Shown piece after piece: positions 1 to 10,241 of a stretch of DNA of 64,000 nt. The stretch is from Streptococcus sp. CF8_St5-11 (GTDB lineage: Bacteria; Bacillota; Bacilli; Lactobacillales; Streptococcaceae): positions 186,001 to 250,000 of the forward strand of contig NZ_JANCOJ010000001.1 in NCBI RefSeq assembly GCF_024295625.1, read 5' to 3'. Numbering within the stretch: position 1 is the first letter of the stretch; each line of letters starts with the position of its first letter. The notes under the pieces are model-generated. The model saw only the letters and a program-made list of their open reading frames with translations, was not told where the DNA came from and ran no database searches. The position numbers were made by a program, and so were the translations under genes.

Positions 1-2
1 GT

Positions 3-137
3 CAAAAAGATAAGTTCTCCTGGAATCTAAAGATTCTTCGTCAAACTTCCTATTTTGACTTTATCCGCAGTCGCCCTTTGTATCTTGATTTAGTCATGGA
101 ATTTCTTCGAAGTTCGCTGACGTCCGTACTCACCTAA
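3..137 (+). CDS. Possible 3' end of an upstream gene (C-terminal 44 residues)
   Basis: One forward frame is open from the window edge to a TAA at 135-137 and would give a tail ending in EFLRSSLTSVLT. A strong hairpin follows 28 bp later, as expected after a gene. However, the last part lies inside a dispersed repeat (91-148), so the tail may be repeat-derived or the frame may be open by chance. The gene cannot be identified from this fragment. Confidence 0.3.
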   Translation, partial: QKDKFSWNLKILRQTSYFDFIRSRPLYLDLVMEFLRSSLTSVLT

Positions 138-148
138 GAAAAGTTTCT
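91..148. repeat. Dispersed short repeat, copy A
   Basis: The left end (TAGTCATGGAA) and the right 32 bp (117-148, beginning CTGACGTCCGTACTCACC) recur at 8235-8316 with one mismatch in the right part; the middle differs in sequence and length. It resembles BOX-like intergenic elements of streptococci in its layout of conserved ends and a variable centre, but I do not recognise it as a named family. Confidence 0.6.
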
Positions 149-164
149 ATGATGACGTTTATCT

Positions 165-204
165 TCAATCTAAAAGCTCCGGGAAACCGGAGCTTTTAGA
201 TTGA
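165..204. terminator. Perfect 18-bp hairpin terminator
   Basis: Arms 165-182 and 187-204 are perfectly complementary around a GAAA loop. It lies just past the stop of the minus-strand DUF4298 gene and after the possible plus-strand gene end, so it probably serves both. The T-tract is short and partly within the stem. Confidence 0.75.
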
Positions 205-208
205 AATT

Positions 209-526
209 TCACCGTTCTTTGATCATCTTCGTTGCGATCTCCAAGAGTTCCACTCCCATCTGAAAATGCTCGTCTAACAAATCATAGACGGCATCTTCGG
301 ACAAGACACCACAAGGTAGATCGTCTGGAAAATCCGCTTGATTGGACAGGTCCAAATCGTCAAAATAGGCCTGACTACTATAATAATCGCGCAGTTGGAT
401 ATAGCTCTCTTGATGCTCTTTTAGTCGATCCACTGCTTTTTTTGTATCTTCCAAAGTCTTAGCATAGTCATTCAAATAACCTTCCATCCTTTGGATGCGT
501 TCAATTTTTTCCTTTGCAATTGTCAT
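209..526 (-). CDS. DUF4298 domain protein, rexBA operon
   Basis: A 105-residue acidic, mostly helical protein with no signal peptide or membrane segment, matching the DUF4298 family of small streptococcal proteins. The start is an ATG with GGAGTAACAC upstream, only 3 bp after the rexA stop, so it is the third gene of the rexB-rexA operon. The N-terminal part reads as a coiled coil (residues about 3-45). Function is unknown; the position suggests, but does not prove, a link to DNA end processing. A terminator follows directly. Confidence 0.85.
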   Translation of the reverse strand: MTIAKEKIERIQRMEGYLNDYAKTLEDTKKAVDRLKEHQESYIQLRDYYSSQAYFDDLDLSNQADFPDDLPCGVLSEDAVYDLLDEHFQMGVELLEIATKMIKER

Positions 527-529
527 GTG

Positions 530-3500
530 TTACTCCACTTTCACCACTTCTAGATGAGGGCCACCTAAAAGTACCAGATATTTTTCAACGTGCTCTTGGC
601 CATAGGAACGGCGAAGAGCTTCTGCATAGAGATCGAGCTGATCTCGATAGCGTTCGACCAATTGGCCAGGGACCTTGTAGTGATCCGTCTTGTAATCAAA
701 GAGCAGGATTCGGTCTTCTAGCACGATATACCCATCCAAGATCCCCCGCACGACAAAGTCCTCTCCACTAGCCAGATCTTTCTTCAGCATGGCAAAGGGA
801 GCTTCACGATGAACCCGAGGGGCTTCTCTTTGAAGCAAGGTCCCCAAAGGCGTCTCATAGAAAGCGAGAATGGCCTCTAGCTTGATGCGCGCTTTGACCG
901 CTGGCTCTGCTTGGACTTGCTCCAAGGCCTGACGCAGTGTATCAAGAGTGATTGCTGCTTCAAGAGGCACGCGCTGCATGAGTTCATGGACAGCACTACC
1001 AACTTGGGCTCCTGTCACAGCTTTTTCTTGAACAAAAGTTGGAAGCTCAAAGTCAGGTTTCACGGTCTTCGCATCCATGATCTGGACGCCATTGGCATCC
1101 ATGACTGGCTCGTAGAATTTCTTGATCTGACTAGGAGTACGTACACTTGGTAAATGAATGGCTGGAGCATAGAGCTGATTGAGCCGATCAACATTTTCCA
1201 AGATATCCAAGGCCCGACGAATATCCTCGGACTGACGGACATCCTTGAGCTGATCCAGGCGGGAATCCTTCTCCTTCTCTAGCGGTTCCAGCTGGTCTGG
1301 TGTCAGGTCTTCGTCTGTCACAAAACGCGTGTCATAGGCCAGAGTATTCTTGGTAAACACATCTTGAATGGCAAAGAGCCAGTCCTGATAAGAGGTCCAT
1401 TCTTTTCGCTTCTCTGGATCTAGCTTGCCATTGCGACTGGTCCCCCAATCGGTATCACGCAGTTTGTCCTCTCGGCCTTTTCCTACCAGATAGAGCTTGA
1501 GCTCAGCCCGTGTCATGGCGACATAAAGAAGACGCATCTGCTCAGAAATTGTGGCCAGTTTTGTTTCTTCCACATTGCGTTGGTAGCAAGGCGTTTCGAT
1601 CTGCAGACGAATAGTCTCTGGAGCAGCTGGATTTTCTGTCTCAACCGGCAAGTTCGCAATGTATTTAAAGCCAATCCCTTTTTGGCGACTGAGAATGATT
1701 GGCCCCGATTGATCCTTACGGTTAAAGGCCTTGTCCATATTGAGAATAAAGACATACTTGAATTCCAGCCCCTTACTCTTATGGACGGTCATGAGCTGGA
1801 CGGCATCTTTTGGTGCTGCAAGAGGGACGCTGGCCAAATCGTGTTCATTTTCGATCACCTTGTCGATCATGGCAATGAAGCGCGACAAGCCCTTAAAGCT
1901 GGCTTTTTCATAATCATTTGCCCGAAGCGTCAAGGCATAGAGGTTGGCCTGGCGCTGGGCGCCATTTGGAAGGGCGCCGACATAGTCATAGTAATAGCGA
2001 TCCTCATAGATTTTCCACAGCAAATCATAAAGCGAATGAGTTTTGGCCATAGCACGCCAAGAAGTTAAAACCTGGAGGAAGTTCTCAATTTTAGCGAAAA
2101 GCTTGGCATCGATCAGATTTGCATGCTCTGCAGTTTTTTCAAAGGCTAACTGGACCTTGTGGTAGAAGGCCACTTGCTTTTGCTCTGGAAGCGTCTGCAA
2201 GGCAATCCGTGCCAGCTCATCTTCATCAAAGTCAAACATGGGGGATTTCATGAGAGCCACTAAGGGATAATCATGCAAAGGGTTGTTGATGGTCCGCAAG
2301 GTATCCAGCATGACCATCACTTCCAGCGACTCTAGATAATGCGCCTGTCCGCTATCTGCCACAATCGGAATATGGTACTGGTCAAAGGCTTCCAGAATGG
2401 CGTCATTTCGCGTTCGAGTCGCGGTCAAGAGAGTGATCTCTTTAAAAGGCACTTTTTCCACCCGATGGAGGCGTAAAATTTCTTTGATGACAAGGAGAAT
2501 TTCTCCCTTGGAAACCGTCTCGAGTCCAGAAGCAACTTCCTCGTCTTCGGTCTTTTCTTCCTGGTCTTGGGACCCATCATAGAGCAAAAATTCAGCCCGA
2601 TGTTGTGGCAAGGCCATCCGCTGCTTGTCGCTTCCTGCAACTAGATAATGGGTTTGATTGTAGTCAATCTCTCCTACCTCTTCGTCCATCAAATGGCGAA
2701 AGACATCATTGGTCGCGTCCAACACCTCCACATGACTCCGGAAATTTTCCTTAAGGAGGATCAACCGCCCTTTTGCCGCTTCTTCTTGGTAGGCCTTAAA
2801 TTTATCATTGAAAATCTGTGGATCTGCCTGACGGAAGCGGTAAATGGATTGCTTGATATCTCCCACCATGAAGCGATTGTGGCCATTTGACAGCAAATCC
2901 AACATCCGCTCTTGGGTGTGGTTGGTATCCTGGTACTCATCGACCATGACCTCATGATAACGCTCTTGAAAGGCTTGTCTCACCTCTGGGAATTGCTCTA
3001 AAATTTGAATGGCAAAATGACTGATGTCCCCAAATTCATAAGCTTTTTCTTGAATTTTTCGCTCCAGATAAGCGCGAGCAAAGTCTCTGATAAAGTTCCG
3101 GAGCAAGGAGAGCATGGGGCCTTCTTCTTGGTGGAAGGATTGTTGAAATTCCAGCTGATAGAGCTGATTTTCCAAGACTCTGAGGCGATTGATATGTATG
3201 GTTTTATCCTGGTTATAGGCTGTGACTAGGTCTTTTAGCTCTTCCTTACGGGCTCTATTGGTCAAGGCTCCCCCATTTGATGCCCGACTAATCGCCACGA
3301 CTGCCTTTAGGACCGAAGTCAGTTGTTCTTTATTGGTGTGACCTGTCAGGATTCCAATCTGATCAAGCACCTCTTCTACAGCTTCCAAATATTTGGCCTT
3401 ACCAAATGCTTGGCCCTCATTGGACAAATGAAAGGCAAAAAAGCTTTCTGCCTCATAAAGGGCCTGCTGGATGTTCTCCATCAGATCGCCTTCAACCTTT

Positions 3501-4195
3501 TCAAAATCAGTCTCCTCATAGCCTTTTAGGAAATGCTCTTCCAGCCATTTCTCCGGATCACTGGTCGACTGAAGAAAATCATAGATCTGGTAGACCTGCT
3601 CTTTAAACAAGGATAAATTTTTGCGCTGGCCGGTGAAATTCTTGACCATCTGCACAAAGGCTTCTTGGTTTTCCCCTTGGTAATAGCGGTCAAAAACAGT
3701 TTGAAAGACTTCATTTTGTAAGAGGCGTTGCTCACTGGCATTTTGTAAAATGCGAAACTGAGGCGCCAACCCAAGCAAATAGCCATAGCGCGTTAGGACC
3801 TTTTGGGTAAAAGAGTCCATGGTTCCGATATCGCTGGTGGCGACATCTGCGATTTGACGGGCCAGGTGTTGCTTGAGCTCTGGGTCATCGCTCGCTTGCA
3901 GGGCTTTTCCAAGTTCACTTTCCAAACGCTCCTTGAGCTCTCCTGCTGCCTTGACCGTAAAGGTCGAGATAAAGAGCTCCTTAATCGAAATGCCTCGCTG
4001 GATCTGATCCAGTATCCTTTGCACCATGACAAAGGTCTTTCCTGAACCAGCCGAGGCCGACACCAGGATATTGGTCCCCGAACTATAGATGGCATCGATC
4101 TGTTCTGGTGTCCGCTTTTGCTCTTTGGTAGAAGCTGCCTCTTGTGCCTGGAGGGCCTTGATTTCTTCTCTTGTCAAAAATGCTTGTTTGATCAT
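530..4195 (-). CDS. rexA: ATP-dependent exonuclease subunit A (RexA/AddA)
   Basis: UvrD-like helicase plus nuclease subunit of the RexAB (AddAB type) complex that resects double-strand breaks for recombination. The protein is 1221 residues. Walker A ASAGSGKT lies at residues 47-54, the helicase motif VDEYQDTN is near the middle of the N-terminal half, and a RecB-type nuclease motif (LLFDYKTD) is near the C terminus. The frame stays open 11 codons upstream, but the ATG at 4195 overlaps the rexB stop as ATGA and fits the family N terminus. Cytoplasmic; translated after rexB. Confidence 0.97.
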   Translation of the reverse strand: MIKQAFLTREEIKALQAQEAASTKEQKRTPEQIDAIYSSGTNILVSASAGSGKTFVMVQRILDQIQRGISIKELFISTFTVKAAGELKERLESELGKALQASDDPELKQHLARQIADVATSDIGTMDSFTQKVLTRYGYLLGLAPQFRILQNASEQRLLQNEVFQTVFDRYYQGENQEAFVQMVKNFTGQRKNLSLFKEQVYQIYDFLQSTSDPEKWLEEHFLKGYEETDFEKVEGDLMENIQQALYEAESFFAFHLSNEGQAFGKAKYLEAVEEVLDQIGILTGHTNKEQLTSVLKAVVAISRASNGGALTNRARKEELKDLVTAYNQDKTIHINRLRVLENQLYQLEFQQSFHQEEGPMLSLLRNFIRDFARAYLERKIQEKAYEFGDISHFAIQILEQFPEVRQAFQERYHEVMVDEYQDTNHTQERMLDLLSNGHNRFMVGDIKQSIYRFRQADPQIFNDKFKAYQEEAAKGRLILLKENFRSHVEVLDATNDVFRHLMDEEVGEIDYNQTHYLVAGSDKQRMALPQHRAEFLLYDGSQDQEEKTEDEEVASGLETVSKGEILLVIKEILRLHRVEKVPFKEITLLTATRTRNDAILEAFDQYHIPIVADSGQAHYLESLEVMVMLDTLRTINNPLHDYPLVALMKSPMFDFDEDELARIALQTLPEQKQVAFYHKVQLAFEKTAEHANLIDAKLFAKIENFLQVLTSWRAMAKTHSLYDLLWKIYEDRYYYDYVGALPNGAQRQANLYALTLRANDYEKASFKGLSRFIAMIDKVIENEHDLASVPLAAPKDAVQLMTVHKSKGLEFKYVFILNMDKAFNRKDQSGPIILSRQKGIGFKYIANLPVETENPAAPETIRLQIETPCYQRNVEETKLATISEQMRLLYVAMTRAELKLYLVGKGREDKLRDTDWGTSRNGKLDPEKRKEWTSYQDWLFAIQDVFTKNTLAYDTRFVTDEDLTPDQLEPLEKEKDSRLDQLKDVRQSEDIRRALDILENVDRLNQLYAPAIHLPSVRTPSQIKKFYEPVMDANGVQIMDAKTVKPDFELPTFVQEKAVTGAQVGSAVHELMQRVPLEAAITLDTLRQALEQVQAEPAVKARIKLEAILAFYETPLGTLLQREAPRVHREAPFAMLKKDLASGEDFVVRGILDGYIVLEDRILLFDYKTDHYKVPGQLVERYRDQLDLYAEALRRSYGQEHVEKYLVLLGGPHLEVVKVE

Positions 4196-7100
4196 TTGTT
4201 CAAGACCTCCTTCATCTTCTCGATCCAAGCGGCTTTCACCTTTTCACCGCGTATTCCTTTTTGGTCTAGTTTGGTCAAGAATCGTGCCTGACCTAGGTGA
4301 CGATCGGCTTCAAATCCTGTGATGGATTTAAACTGCTCCACATATGGTGCGATATTGCGCCCATTTTCACTATAGGGATTGATGGCAAATTGCCCCTTGA
4401 GGATCCCTTCTGCTGCTGTTTTATAGAGATAAGCGTTGTACAAGAGGAGCAGGTCCAGTTCTTCCTTACTCAGCATCATGGCCTTGTTCTTATCATAGGC
4501 CTCACCCAGATAAGGCGCCTGATCTGCCATAAAGAGCCCCTTGTACTGTTGACTTTTCATGGTTTGGTTGATGGCATCCTCTACTGTCTTGGTCTTTTTC
4601 AGATCCACCACAGGATCTCCCATTTCCAAATACATGGCTCCAAAAATCCCCTGCTCCTCTTGGTATTCCTTCAAATCCTGAATCGCAGAAAGATAGGTCG
4701 GCAATTGAGAATTCAGGCCATTAAAGAACTTGTCATAGTGGAACTGCGTCAGACTGGACTTGTAGTCCACGACTCCGAGGGCTCCCCGATCCCTCAATTG
4801 ATCAATCCGGTCCACCTTGCCACGTAGCTGCAGGAGACGGCCATCGGACAATGGATAAGAGGTATGGGCGCTTCCGCCAAAGAGGGTCTCCTCACCGATA
4901 GTCTCGATGCCATTTTGCTGGGCGAGGACCCGCCCTGTTGTTTTCGCAGTATCAAGAAGCAAGTTGCGAATAAACTCGGTCTCTCCATTTTCTCCATACA
5001 ATTGCTGGAACTCTGCTTCTTGGCTGGTTTCTCGAATTGCCTCGTTTAAACGCTGATCAAACGCTTGATCGGAGCTATCTTTTAAGACTTTTTCAAAGAT
5101 CCGGTGCAAGAAATTCCCATGACTGCGAGCGTCTGGCCGGATGGTTTCATCCTCTTGTAAGCCCAAGACATAGCGCAGATAAAAAGCATACTGGTGCTTG
5201 TAGTATTCATTCAAGGCAGAAGCAGATAATGTCAAGGCTTTGCCCTCTGGATAGAGCGCTTGAAGCGTATCCGACTGAAGCTGACGGCTCTTTAATTCCG
5301 TTGAAATCTGAGGAATCTGAATGCCTTCAGCGGCTAATTTCTTGCGCAAGACCCGTACCGCCACACCCCAAAAGCTGGCTTCTTCAGGAGACAACTCACT
5401 CGTAATTTCTTCTTGATGGAGTTCGATCACGCGCGCTAAAAGTGCTCGGTAGGTACCAATATCATCACTCGAAGCTTGGGCTTGTTTGGTCGTCCATTCG
5501 ATGGCAATAGGTTTCTTGGTCAATTCGACAAGGTAAGGCGAGACACTATCTTCCATTTCATTGACCAAGCTAGGGGCCGATAGGACCAGTTGGTTGGTCG
5601 CCGCATTGAGGAGCGAAACCGCCACAAAGCGATTTTTCTTGAGATTTTCACTAGTCACCACCTGGAGCTCTGTTCCTTCTTGGGTAGCCTCATTCAGCTG
5701 CTGGCGCTCTTCTTCACTGAGTAGAGAGGTGTTCTGAGCAATCTTTGGAAAACGCTCCTGGGTCAGCCCGATCGCGTAGACATAAGGCGCTGTCAAGGGT
5801 TCAATCAAGTCATAGGACTGAACCGTCACCACATCGACCGTAGCAGGAACTGTCCGGTATTGAGACAATTGCATCCCCGATAAGAGGAGGGCCAAAAAGT
5901 CATCCACTGTCAGCTCTTGGTCCTCAAAGACCAGGTTCAACTCCTCTAAGACATGGAGAAAGGCCTTCCAGACCTGGTCATAGCGCTCCTGCTCCTCCAA
6001 AACGAGATCCTTGATCAAAGCTTGTAGATTCTGAGAAAGTTGAGCCTCTTGCAGAAACTCTGTAAAGGCGGTTAAGAGATGGGTCACCTTTTGTTTGCGC
6101 TGTGAAAAGAAGGGAGCTAGAGGTTCTACGACGCGTTCCCGGAGAGTATTAAGCTCTTCCAAATTAAACTTGCCCTGACGATTGCTAGTAAAAGGCTTGT
6201 GAAATTTTGTAGCACCCTTTACTTCCGCAAAGCGAAGGTATTGCTCAAAAGCATCGACTTCTTCTTGCGTCAGATCACTATACAGACCCGTTTTTAACAG
6301 ATTGATGACGTCTTCTGTCTGGTAATTGAACTGCTTGATCCGACCTAATGATTCAATGACCTGAATCAAGGGATGGTGGACCATAGATTCACTTCGTCCC
6401 AAGTAAAAGGGGATCTGATACTGGTCAAAAATGGTCTTGAGCTGCAGTTGATAAGCTTCTACATCGCCTAACAAGACTCGAATATCCCGATAGCGGGCCC
6501 CATCATGAAGACGCTGACGGATGGATTTAGCGACAAATTCCAACTCTTCTTTTTGCGTGTTGGTTTGCCAGAGTTGGACCGCTGTTCGATCGTGTTCCTT
6601 GAGCTCATTTTCCACTTGTGAAAAATCGTAGCGCGCTTCTAGCATGCGGGTAATGCGACTAAAGGAGTCTTCGATCGCTTGCCCACAATACTGGGGCTGT
6701 ACCTCAAAATTCTTTGCCAGCTGAAGGAGAAAGTCAACACTGGCTTGGTAAAGATTGCCCTCTCTAAAGCTTGCCCGATAGGCTTTTTCACTGGCATAGA
6801 CCCCGATGAAAATCTCCACCCCTTTTCGGTGAAGGAGACTGATCAAAGCCTCTTCTTCTGCAGAAAAACGCGTGAAGCCATCGACAACGATCGCCACATC
6901 CTGTAATTGCTCTTCCAAGTGCCCTGCTTCGACCTGATTGCGGAAAAAGGCCATCTTGGACTGGGATTCATACCGGTGCTGGACCAGCATCTCAGAGACC
7001 GCTTCAAAAATCGCCAAGAGGTCCTCTCTTTTTTCAGCTTCCTCGAGCAACTCTAAATCGGTAAAATCCATTTGGGCCGTCTGTAATTCATGATAGAGCT

Positions 7101-7458
7101 GGACCAATTGCTGGATAAACTGAGGATCCTTGCGCAGGGCCCCGTAAACTTTAAGATCCTGGTCCTTCATGTGGGAAAGAGCTTTAAAAAATAGCATACC
7201 GAGACCGATGTCATCTAAGGGTTGCTCTTCAAAGACCTGGTTCAGGATGAAATAACGGGCCATTTGGGCAAAGCGCGTGACGGTAATGGCAAAAGAAGCC
7301 TGACCTTCTAAATAGGACAAGACCTTGGCTTCTTTTTCAAAAGAAAGAGAGTTGGGCGCAATGTAAAACACACGCTTGCCCTGTTCTACTAACCCTACGG
7401 CTTCTTGTGTCAGGACCTGGATCAAGGGGGTCCGAACATCCGTATAGAATAATTTCAT
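4192..7458 (-). CDS. rexB: ATP-dependent exonuclease subunit B (RexB)
   Basis: Partner of RexA; 1088 residues. The C-terminal third carries the nuclease motif GVVDYKSS. No Walker A loop is visible at the N terminus and only one cysteine is seen in the chain (PQYCGQ), so the iron-sulfur cluster of Bacillus AddB is absent, as expected for the streptococcal RexB branch. The start has AAAGGAG upstream. It is the first gene of rexB-rexA-DUF4298 and has its own extended -10 promoter. Confidence 0.96.
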   Translation of the reverse strand: MKLFYTDVRTPLIQVLTQEAVGLVEQGKRVFYIAPNSLSFEKEAKVLSYLEGQASFAITVTRFAQMARYFILNQVFEEQPLDDIGLGMLFFKALSHMKDQDLKVYGALRKDPQFIQQLVQLYHELQTAQMDFTDLELLEEAEKREDLLAIFEAVSEMLVQHRYESQSKMAFFRNQVEAGHLEEQLQDVAIVVDGFTRFSAEEEALISLLHRKGVEIFIGVYASEKAYRASFREGNLYQASVDFLLQLAKNFEVQPQYCGQAIEDSFSRITRMLEARYDFSQVENELKEHDRTAVQLWQTNTQKEELEFVAKSIRQRLHDGARYRDIRVLLGDVEAYQLQLKTIFDQYQIPFYLGRSESMVHHPLIQVIESLGRIKQFNYQTEDVINLLKTGLYSDLTQEEVDAFEQYLRFAEVKGATKFHKPFTSNRQGKFNLEELNTLRERVVEPLAPFFSQRKQKVTHLLTAFTEFLQEAQLSQNLQALIKDLVLEEQERYDQVWKAFLHVLEELNLVFEDQELTVDDFLALLLSGMQLSQYRTVPATVDVVTVQSYDLIEPLTAPYVYAIGLTQERFPKIAQNTSLLSEEERQQLNEATQEGTELQVVTSENLKKNRFVAVSLLNAATNQLVLSAPSLVNEMEDSVSPYLVELTKKPIAIEWTTKQAQASSDDIGTYRALLARVIELHQEEITSELSPEEASFWGVAVRVLRKKLAAEGIQIPQISTELKSRQLQSDTLQALYPEGKALTLSASALNEYYKHQYAFYLRYVLGLQEDETIRPDARSHGNFLHRIFEKVLKDSSDQAFDQRLNEAIRETSQEAEFQQLYGENGETEFIRNLLLDTAKTTGRVLAQQNGIETIGEETLFGGSAHTSYPLSDGRLLQLRGKVDRIDQLRDRGALGVVDYKSSLTQFHYDKFFNGLNSQLPTYLSAIQDLKEYQEEQGIFGAMYLEMGDPVVDLKKTKTVEDAINQTMKSQQYKGLFMADQAPYLGEAYDKNKAMMLSKEELDLLLLYNAYLYKTAAEGILKGQFAINPYSENGRNIAPYVEQFKSITGFEADRHLGQARFLTKLDQKGIRGEKVKAAWIEKMKEVLNK

Positions 7459-7506
7459 CCGATCCGTTCTCCTTTTGGCATTTTCTTGAGAGCTTGTTAT
7501 CTTCTT

Positions 7507-7515
7507 ATTATATCA
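7507..7515 (-). promoter_or_regulatory. Extended -10 promoter of rexB
   Basis: The minus strand reads TGATATAAT, an extended -10, about 50 bp before the rexB ATG. No good -35 hexamer is obvious, which is common with extended -10 promoters. Confidence 0.6.
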
Positions 7516-7577
7516 TTTTCACAGGAGGGACTAAAGCAAGAAGTCATGCTCCTCTTGGCCCAATATTAGGAGATTTA

Positions 7578-7586
7578 TGCTACAAT
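7578..7586 (+). promoter_or_regulatory. Extended -10 promoter of the glutathione peroxidase gene
   Basis: TGCTACAAT lies 31 bp before the ATG, followed by the ribosome binding site GAAAGGA. A TTGGCC 20 bp upstream is too far to be a normal -35. Confidence 0.55.
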
Positions 7587-7617
7587 AAAAGTTGAAGAGA
7601 CAGAAAGGATACCACCT

Positions 7618-8100
7618 ATGACCAGCATTTATGATTTTTCTTTAGAAAACCAACAAGGAGAGGAGATTCCCCTTTCCCACTACCAAGGCAAGGTCCTCAT
7701 CGTGGTCAATACAGCAACAGGCTGTGGCTTGACCCCGCAATACCAAGGACTGCAAGATCTATACCTGCGCTACCAGGAAAAAGGGCTTGAAATCCTAGAC
7801 ATTCCCTGTAACCAATTCATGGGGCAGGCACCAGGAACTGCAGAAGAAATCAATAGCTTCTGCAGCCTCAACTACCAGACCACCTTCCCACGATTCGCCA
7901 AAGCCAAGGTCAATGGTAAAGAAGCCCTTCCTCTTTATGACTGGCTTAAAAGCCAAGCTGCCGGGCCACTAGGCAAACGCATCGAATGGAACTTCGCAAA
8001 ATTTGTCATCGACCGACAAGGCCACGTCGCCCAACGCTTCTCCTCCAAAACAGAACCAGCTGCTATGGAAGACTTGATCCAAGAATTACTTGAGAAATAA
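7618..8100 (+). CDS. Glutathione peroxidase family thiol peroxidase
   Basis: A 160-residue cytosolic peroxidase of the GPx/BsaA family, reducing peroxides with a thiol donor. The active-site cysteine is C36 in NTATGCGLTPQY. Q70 (NQFMGQ) and the WNFAKF motif (residues 124-129) complete the catalytic set, and C82 is the likely resolving cysteine of thioredoxin-dependent members. Monocistronic, with its own promoter and terminator, convergent with the downstream ABC genes. Streptococci make little or no glutathione, so thioredoxin as donor is an inference from the family. Confidence 0.95.
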   Translation: MTSIYDFSLENQQGEEIPLSHYQGKVLIVVNTATGCGLTPQYQGLQDLYLRYQEKGLEILDIPCNQFMGQAPGTAEEINSFCSLNYQTTFPRFAKAKVNGKEALPLYDWLKSQAAGPLGKRIEWNFAKFVIDRQGHVAQRFSSKTEPAAMEDLIQELLEK

Positions 8101-8102
8101 GC

Positions 8103-8132
8103 AAAAAGCCTGAAAGTGAAGTCAGGCTTTTT
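8103..8132 (+). terminator. Terminator of the peroxidase gene
   Basis: Stem AAAAAGCCTGA / TCAGGCTTTTT directly after the stop codon, ending in a T-tract. Confidence 0.85.
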
Positions 8133-8234
8133 GATGAATGACTATTTATTTTCGAGACTTTCCGCTGTGAGAAAAGTGCCTGAAACAATAACGTTTCAGG
8201 CACTCGGAATTATTGAGACCTTAGGCTCAATAAT

Positions 8235-8316
8235 TAGTCATGGAACTTCCTGGATTGCTGAAATCATCCACTGGATAATTTCACCTGACGTCCGTACTCA
8301 CCTAAGGAAAGTTTCT
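8235..8316. repeat. Dispersed short repeat, copy B
   Basis: Shares its left end and its right 32 bp (8285-8316) with copy A at 91-148. The centre is about 24 bp longer than in copy A and unrelated in sequence. Confidence 0.6.
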
Positions 8317-8338
8317 AAGAAGTCATTATCCATAAGCC

Positions 8339-8370
8339 AAAAAAGCCTGAGCCAACGCTCAAGCTTTTTT
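8339..8370 (-). terminator. Terminator of the ABC exporter operon (bidirectional)
   Basis: Stem AAAAAAGCCTGAGC with loop CAAC and a complementary arm (one mismatch), with a T-tract on each strand, just past the stop of the downstream ABC gene. Confidence 0.8.
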
Positions 8371-8372
8371 TA

Positions 8373-10241
8373 TTAATCAATTTCAAGTCCACCGGTGTAG
8401 AGGCGGTAATAGGTTCCACGTTCTGCCATCAAGGAAGCATGGTTGCCTCGTTCGATAATACGTCCGTGGTCCATCACCATGATGACATCGGAATTGACAA
8501 TTGTCGATAGACGGTGGGCGATGACAAAGACTGTCCGACCTTCCATCAGGCGATCCATCCCTTCTTGCACCATTTTCTCTGTCCGCGAGTCAATCGAAGA
8601 CGTCGCTTCATCCAGAATCAAGACAGGCGCATTGGCAAGGGCTGCACGGGCAATGGCGATTAATTGTCGTTGACCATTTGATAGGCCAGCCCCATCATCC
8701 GTCAAGACTGTCTCATAGCCCTGATCCAAGTGCTTGACAAAGGAATCCACATTGGCAATCCGAGCTGCTTCAAGGATTTCTTCCCGTGTTGCATCAGCAC
8801 GGCCATAAGCGATGTTTTCCGCTATCGTACCAGTAAATAAGTGGGTATCTTGAAGAACGATTCCGAGGGAACGACGAAGAGAATCTTTCTCAATCAATTT
8901 AATATCGATTCCATCATAAGTGATCATTCCGGATTGGATATCATAGAACCGGTTGATCAAGTTGGTGATAGTTGTCTTTCCTGCACCAGTCGCTCCGACA
9001 AAGGCCACTTTTTGTCCCTTATCCGCGTACAAGTTGATGCCATGAAGGATTTGTTTCTTCCCATCATAAGAGAAATCAACATCATCAAAGACCACATTTC
9101 CGACCATCTTCACAAGCTGGTAATCTCCATTCGGACGTGGGTGTTTCCAAGCCCATTTGTTGGTTTTCTGATCGGTTTCGACCATTTCTCCATCGACCAG
9201 TTCATAATTGACCAGCGTCACTTTTCCTTGGTCGACTTCTTCTTCTTCATCCAAGAGATCAAAGACACGATCTCCACCAGCCAAGGCCATGAGGACAAAG
9301 TTCAATTGTTGAGAGACCTGGGCAATGGGACCTGTGAAGGAACGGTTCAATTGCAGAAAGGCCATGAGACCACCAATGGTTAAACCACCGACGCCGTTTA
9401 GCGCAAAGAGTCCACCGATCAAGGCTGTCAGAACAAAGGAAACATTTCCCAAGTTCCCAAGAATCGGCATGAGGACATTGGCATAGCGGTTGGCTTGGTA
9501 AGAGGATTCAAAGAGTTGGTCATTGATCCGATCAAAATCTTCAATGCTTTCTCTTTCATGCACAAAGGCCTTGACTACCTTTTGACCAGACATCATTTCT
9601 TCAATAAAGCCGTTCTCAATCCCCAAGTTCTTTTGTTGGGCCCCAAAGTAACGACCTGATTTACCAGAAACATCCTTGATGATAAAGACCATGACGATAA
9701 CCATGAAAAGAACAATCAAAAACAGGAGTGGACTAACCGTCAGCATGGTAATCGTTACCCCAAGGATGGTAATCGCTGAGGATAGAAGTTGAGGAATGGA
9801 TTGTTCAATCGCTTGGCGAAGGGCATCAATATCATTGGTATAGATAGACATGATGTCCCCATGTTGGTGGGTATCAAAGTAACGAACGGGCAGTTTTTGC
9901 ATGCGAGCAAACAACTGATTTCGAAGACTTCTAAGTGAGTCTTGTGAAACAGTCGCCATAATCAAGGTAAAGCCATAGTTGGCAAGTACCCCGATCAAAC
10001 AGATCAAACCAACTCGTGTCAAGAAGGACAAGAGCGGTCCAAAATCATGGCTGTTGCTTGTCAGCATGGGCTCCACATAGACATCGACCAAGGACTGAAT
10101 CGAAGCTGTTACATTGACCGTCGCAAGAGACGATAGAATGATTAAGATAAAGGAAACAATCAAGGATACCTTGTAGTTTTTCCAAAGGAAGTCGAGCAGG
10201 CGAAGGATAGAGCCTAGATTTGCTTTTTTCTTAGTTTTCAT
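8373..10241 (-). CDS. ABC exporter half-transporter, catalytic subunit (multidrug type)
   Basis: A 622-residue fusion of a six-helix membrane domain and a C-terminal ATPase domain. Walker A GATGAGKTT starts at residue 416, Walker B ends with the catalytic E545 (VLILDEATSS) and the switch histidine H576 is present, so its ATP site is competent. Its signature is LSNGQ (520-524) instead of LSGGQ. An insert of about 40 residues precedes the ATPase core. The start at 10241 has AAAGGAG upstream and overlaps the previous gene by 11 bp; the upstream extension of the frame is a shadow of that gene. It pairs with the gene at 10231-11976. Substrates are not known; drug or peptide export is inferred from the family. 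Confidence 0.92.
   Translation of the reverse strand: MKTKKKANLGSILRLLDFLWKNYKVSLIVSFILIILSSLATVNVTASIQSLVDVYVEPMLTSNSHDFGPLLSFLTRVGLICLIGVLANYGFTLIMATVSQDSLRSLRNQLFARMQKLPVRYFDTHQHGDIMSIYTNDIDALRQAIEQSIPQLLSSAITILGVTITMLTVSPLLFLIVLFMVIVMVFIIKDVSGKSGRYFGAQQKNLGIENGFIEEMMSGQKVVKAFVHERESIEDFDRINDQLFESSYQANRYANVLMPILGNLGNVSFVLTALIGGLFALNGVGGLTIGGLMAFLQLNRSFTGPIAQVSQQLNFVLMALAGGDRVFDLLDEEEEVDQGKVTLVNYELVDGEMVETDQKTNKWAWKHPRPNGDYQLVKMVGNVVFDDVDFSYDGKKQILHGINLYADKGQKVAFVGATGAGKTTITNLINRFYDIQSGMITYDGIDIKLIEKDSLRRSLGIVLQDTHLFTGTIAENIAYGRADATREEILEAARIANVDSFVKHLDQGYETVLTDDGAGLSNGQRQLIAIARAALANAPVLILDEATSSIDSRTEKMVQEGMDRLMEGRTVFVIAHRLSTIVNSDVIMVMDHGRIIERGNHASLMAERGTYYRLYTGGLEID

Larger units (their letters stand above)
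8133..8372. other. Intergenic region with tandem hairpins
   Basis: No convincing gene. It holds a perfect 11-bp hairpin at 8176-8203 (GTGCCTGAAAC arms), a second 10-bp hairpin at 8208-8235 (AATTATTGAG arms), repeat copy B at 8235-8316 and a terminator at 8339-8370. A frame across this stretch has no ribosome binding site and reads through repeat and terminator, so it is not called. Confidence 0.6.

Noticed and set aside
1580..2068. 162-codon plus-strand frame inside rexA
   Set aside because: Antisense shadow of rexA; no signals and no protein-like pattern.
8116..8376. 86-codon plus-strand frame after the peroxidase gene
   Set aside because: It reads through the peroxidase terminator, two hairpins and the dispersed repeat, without a ribosome binding site.
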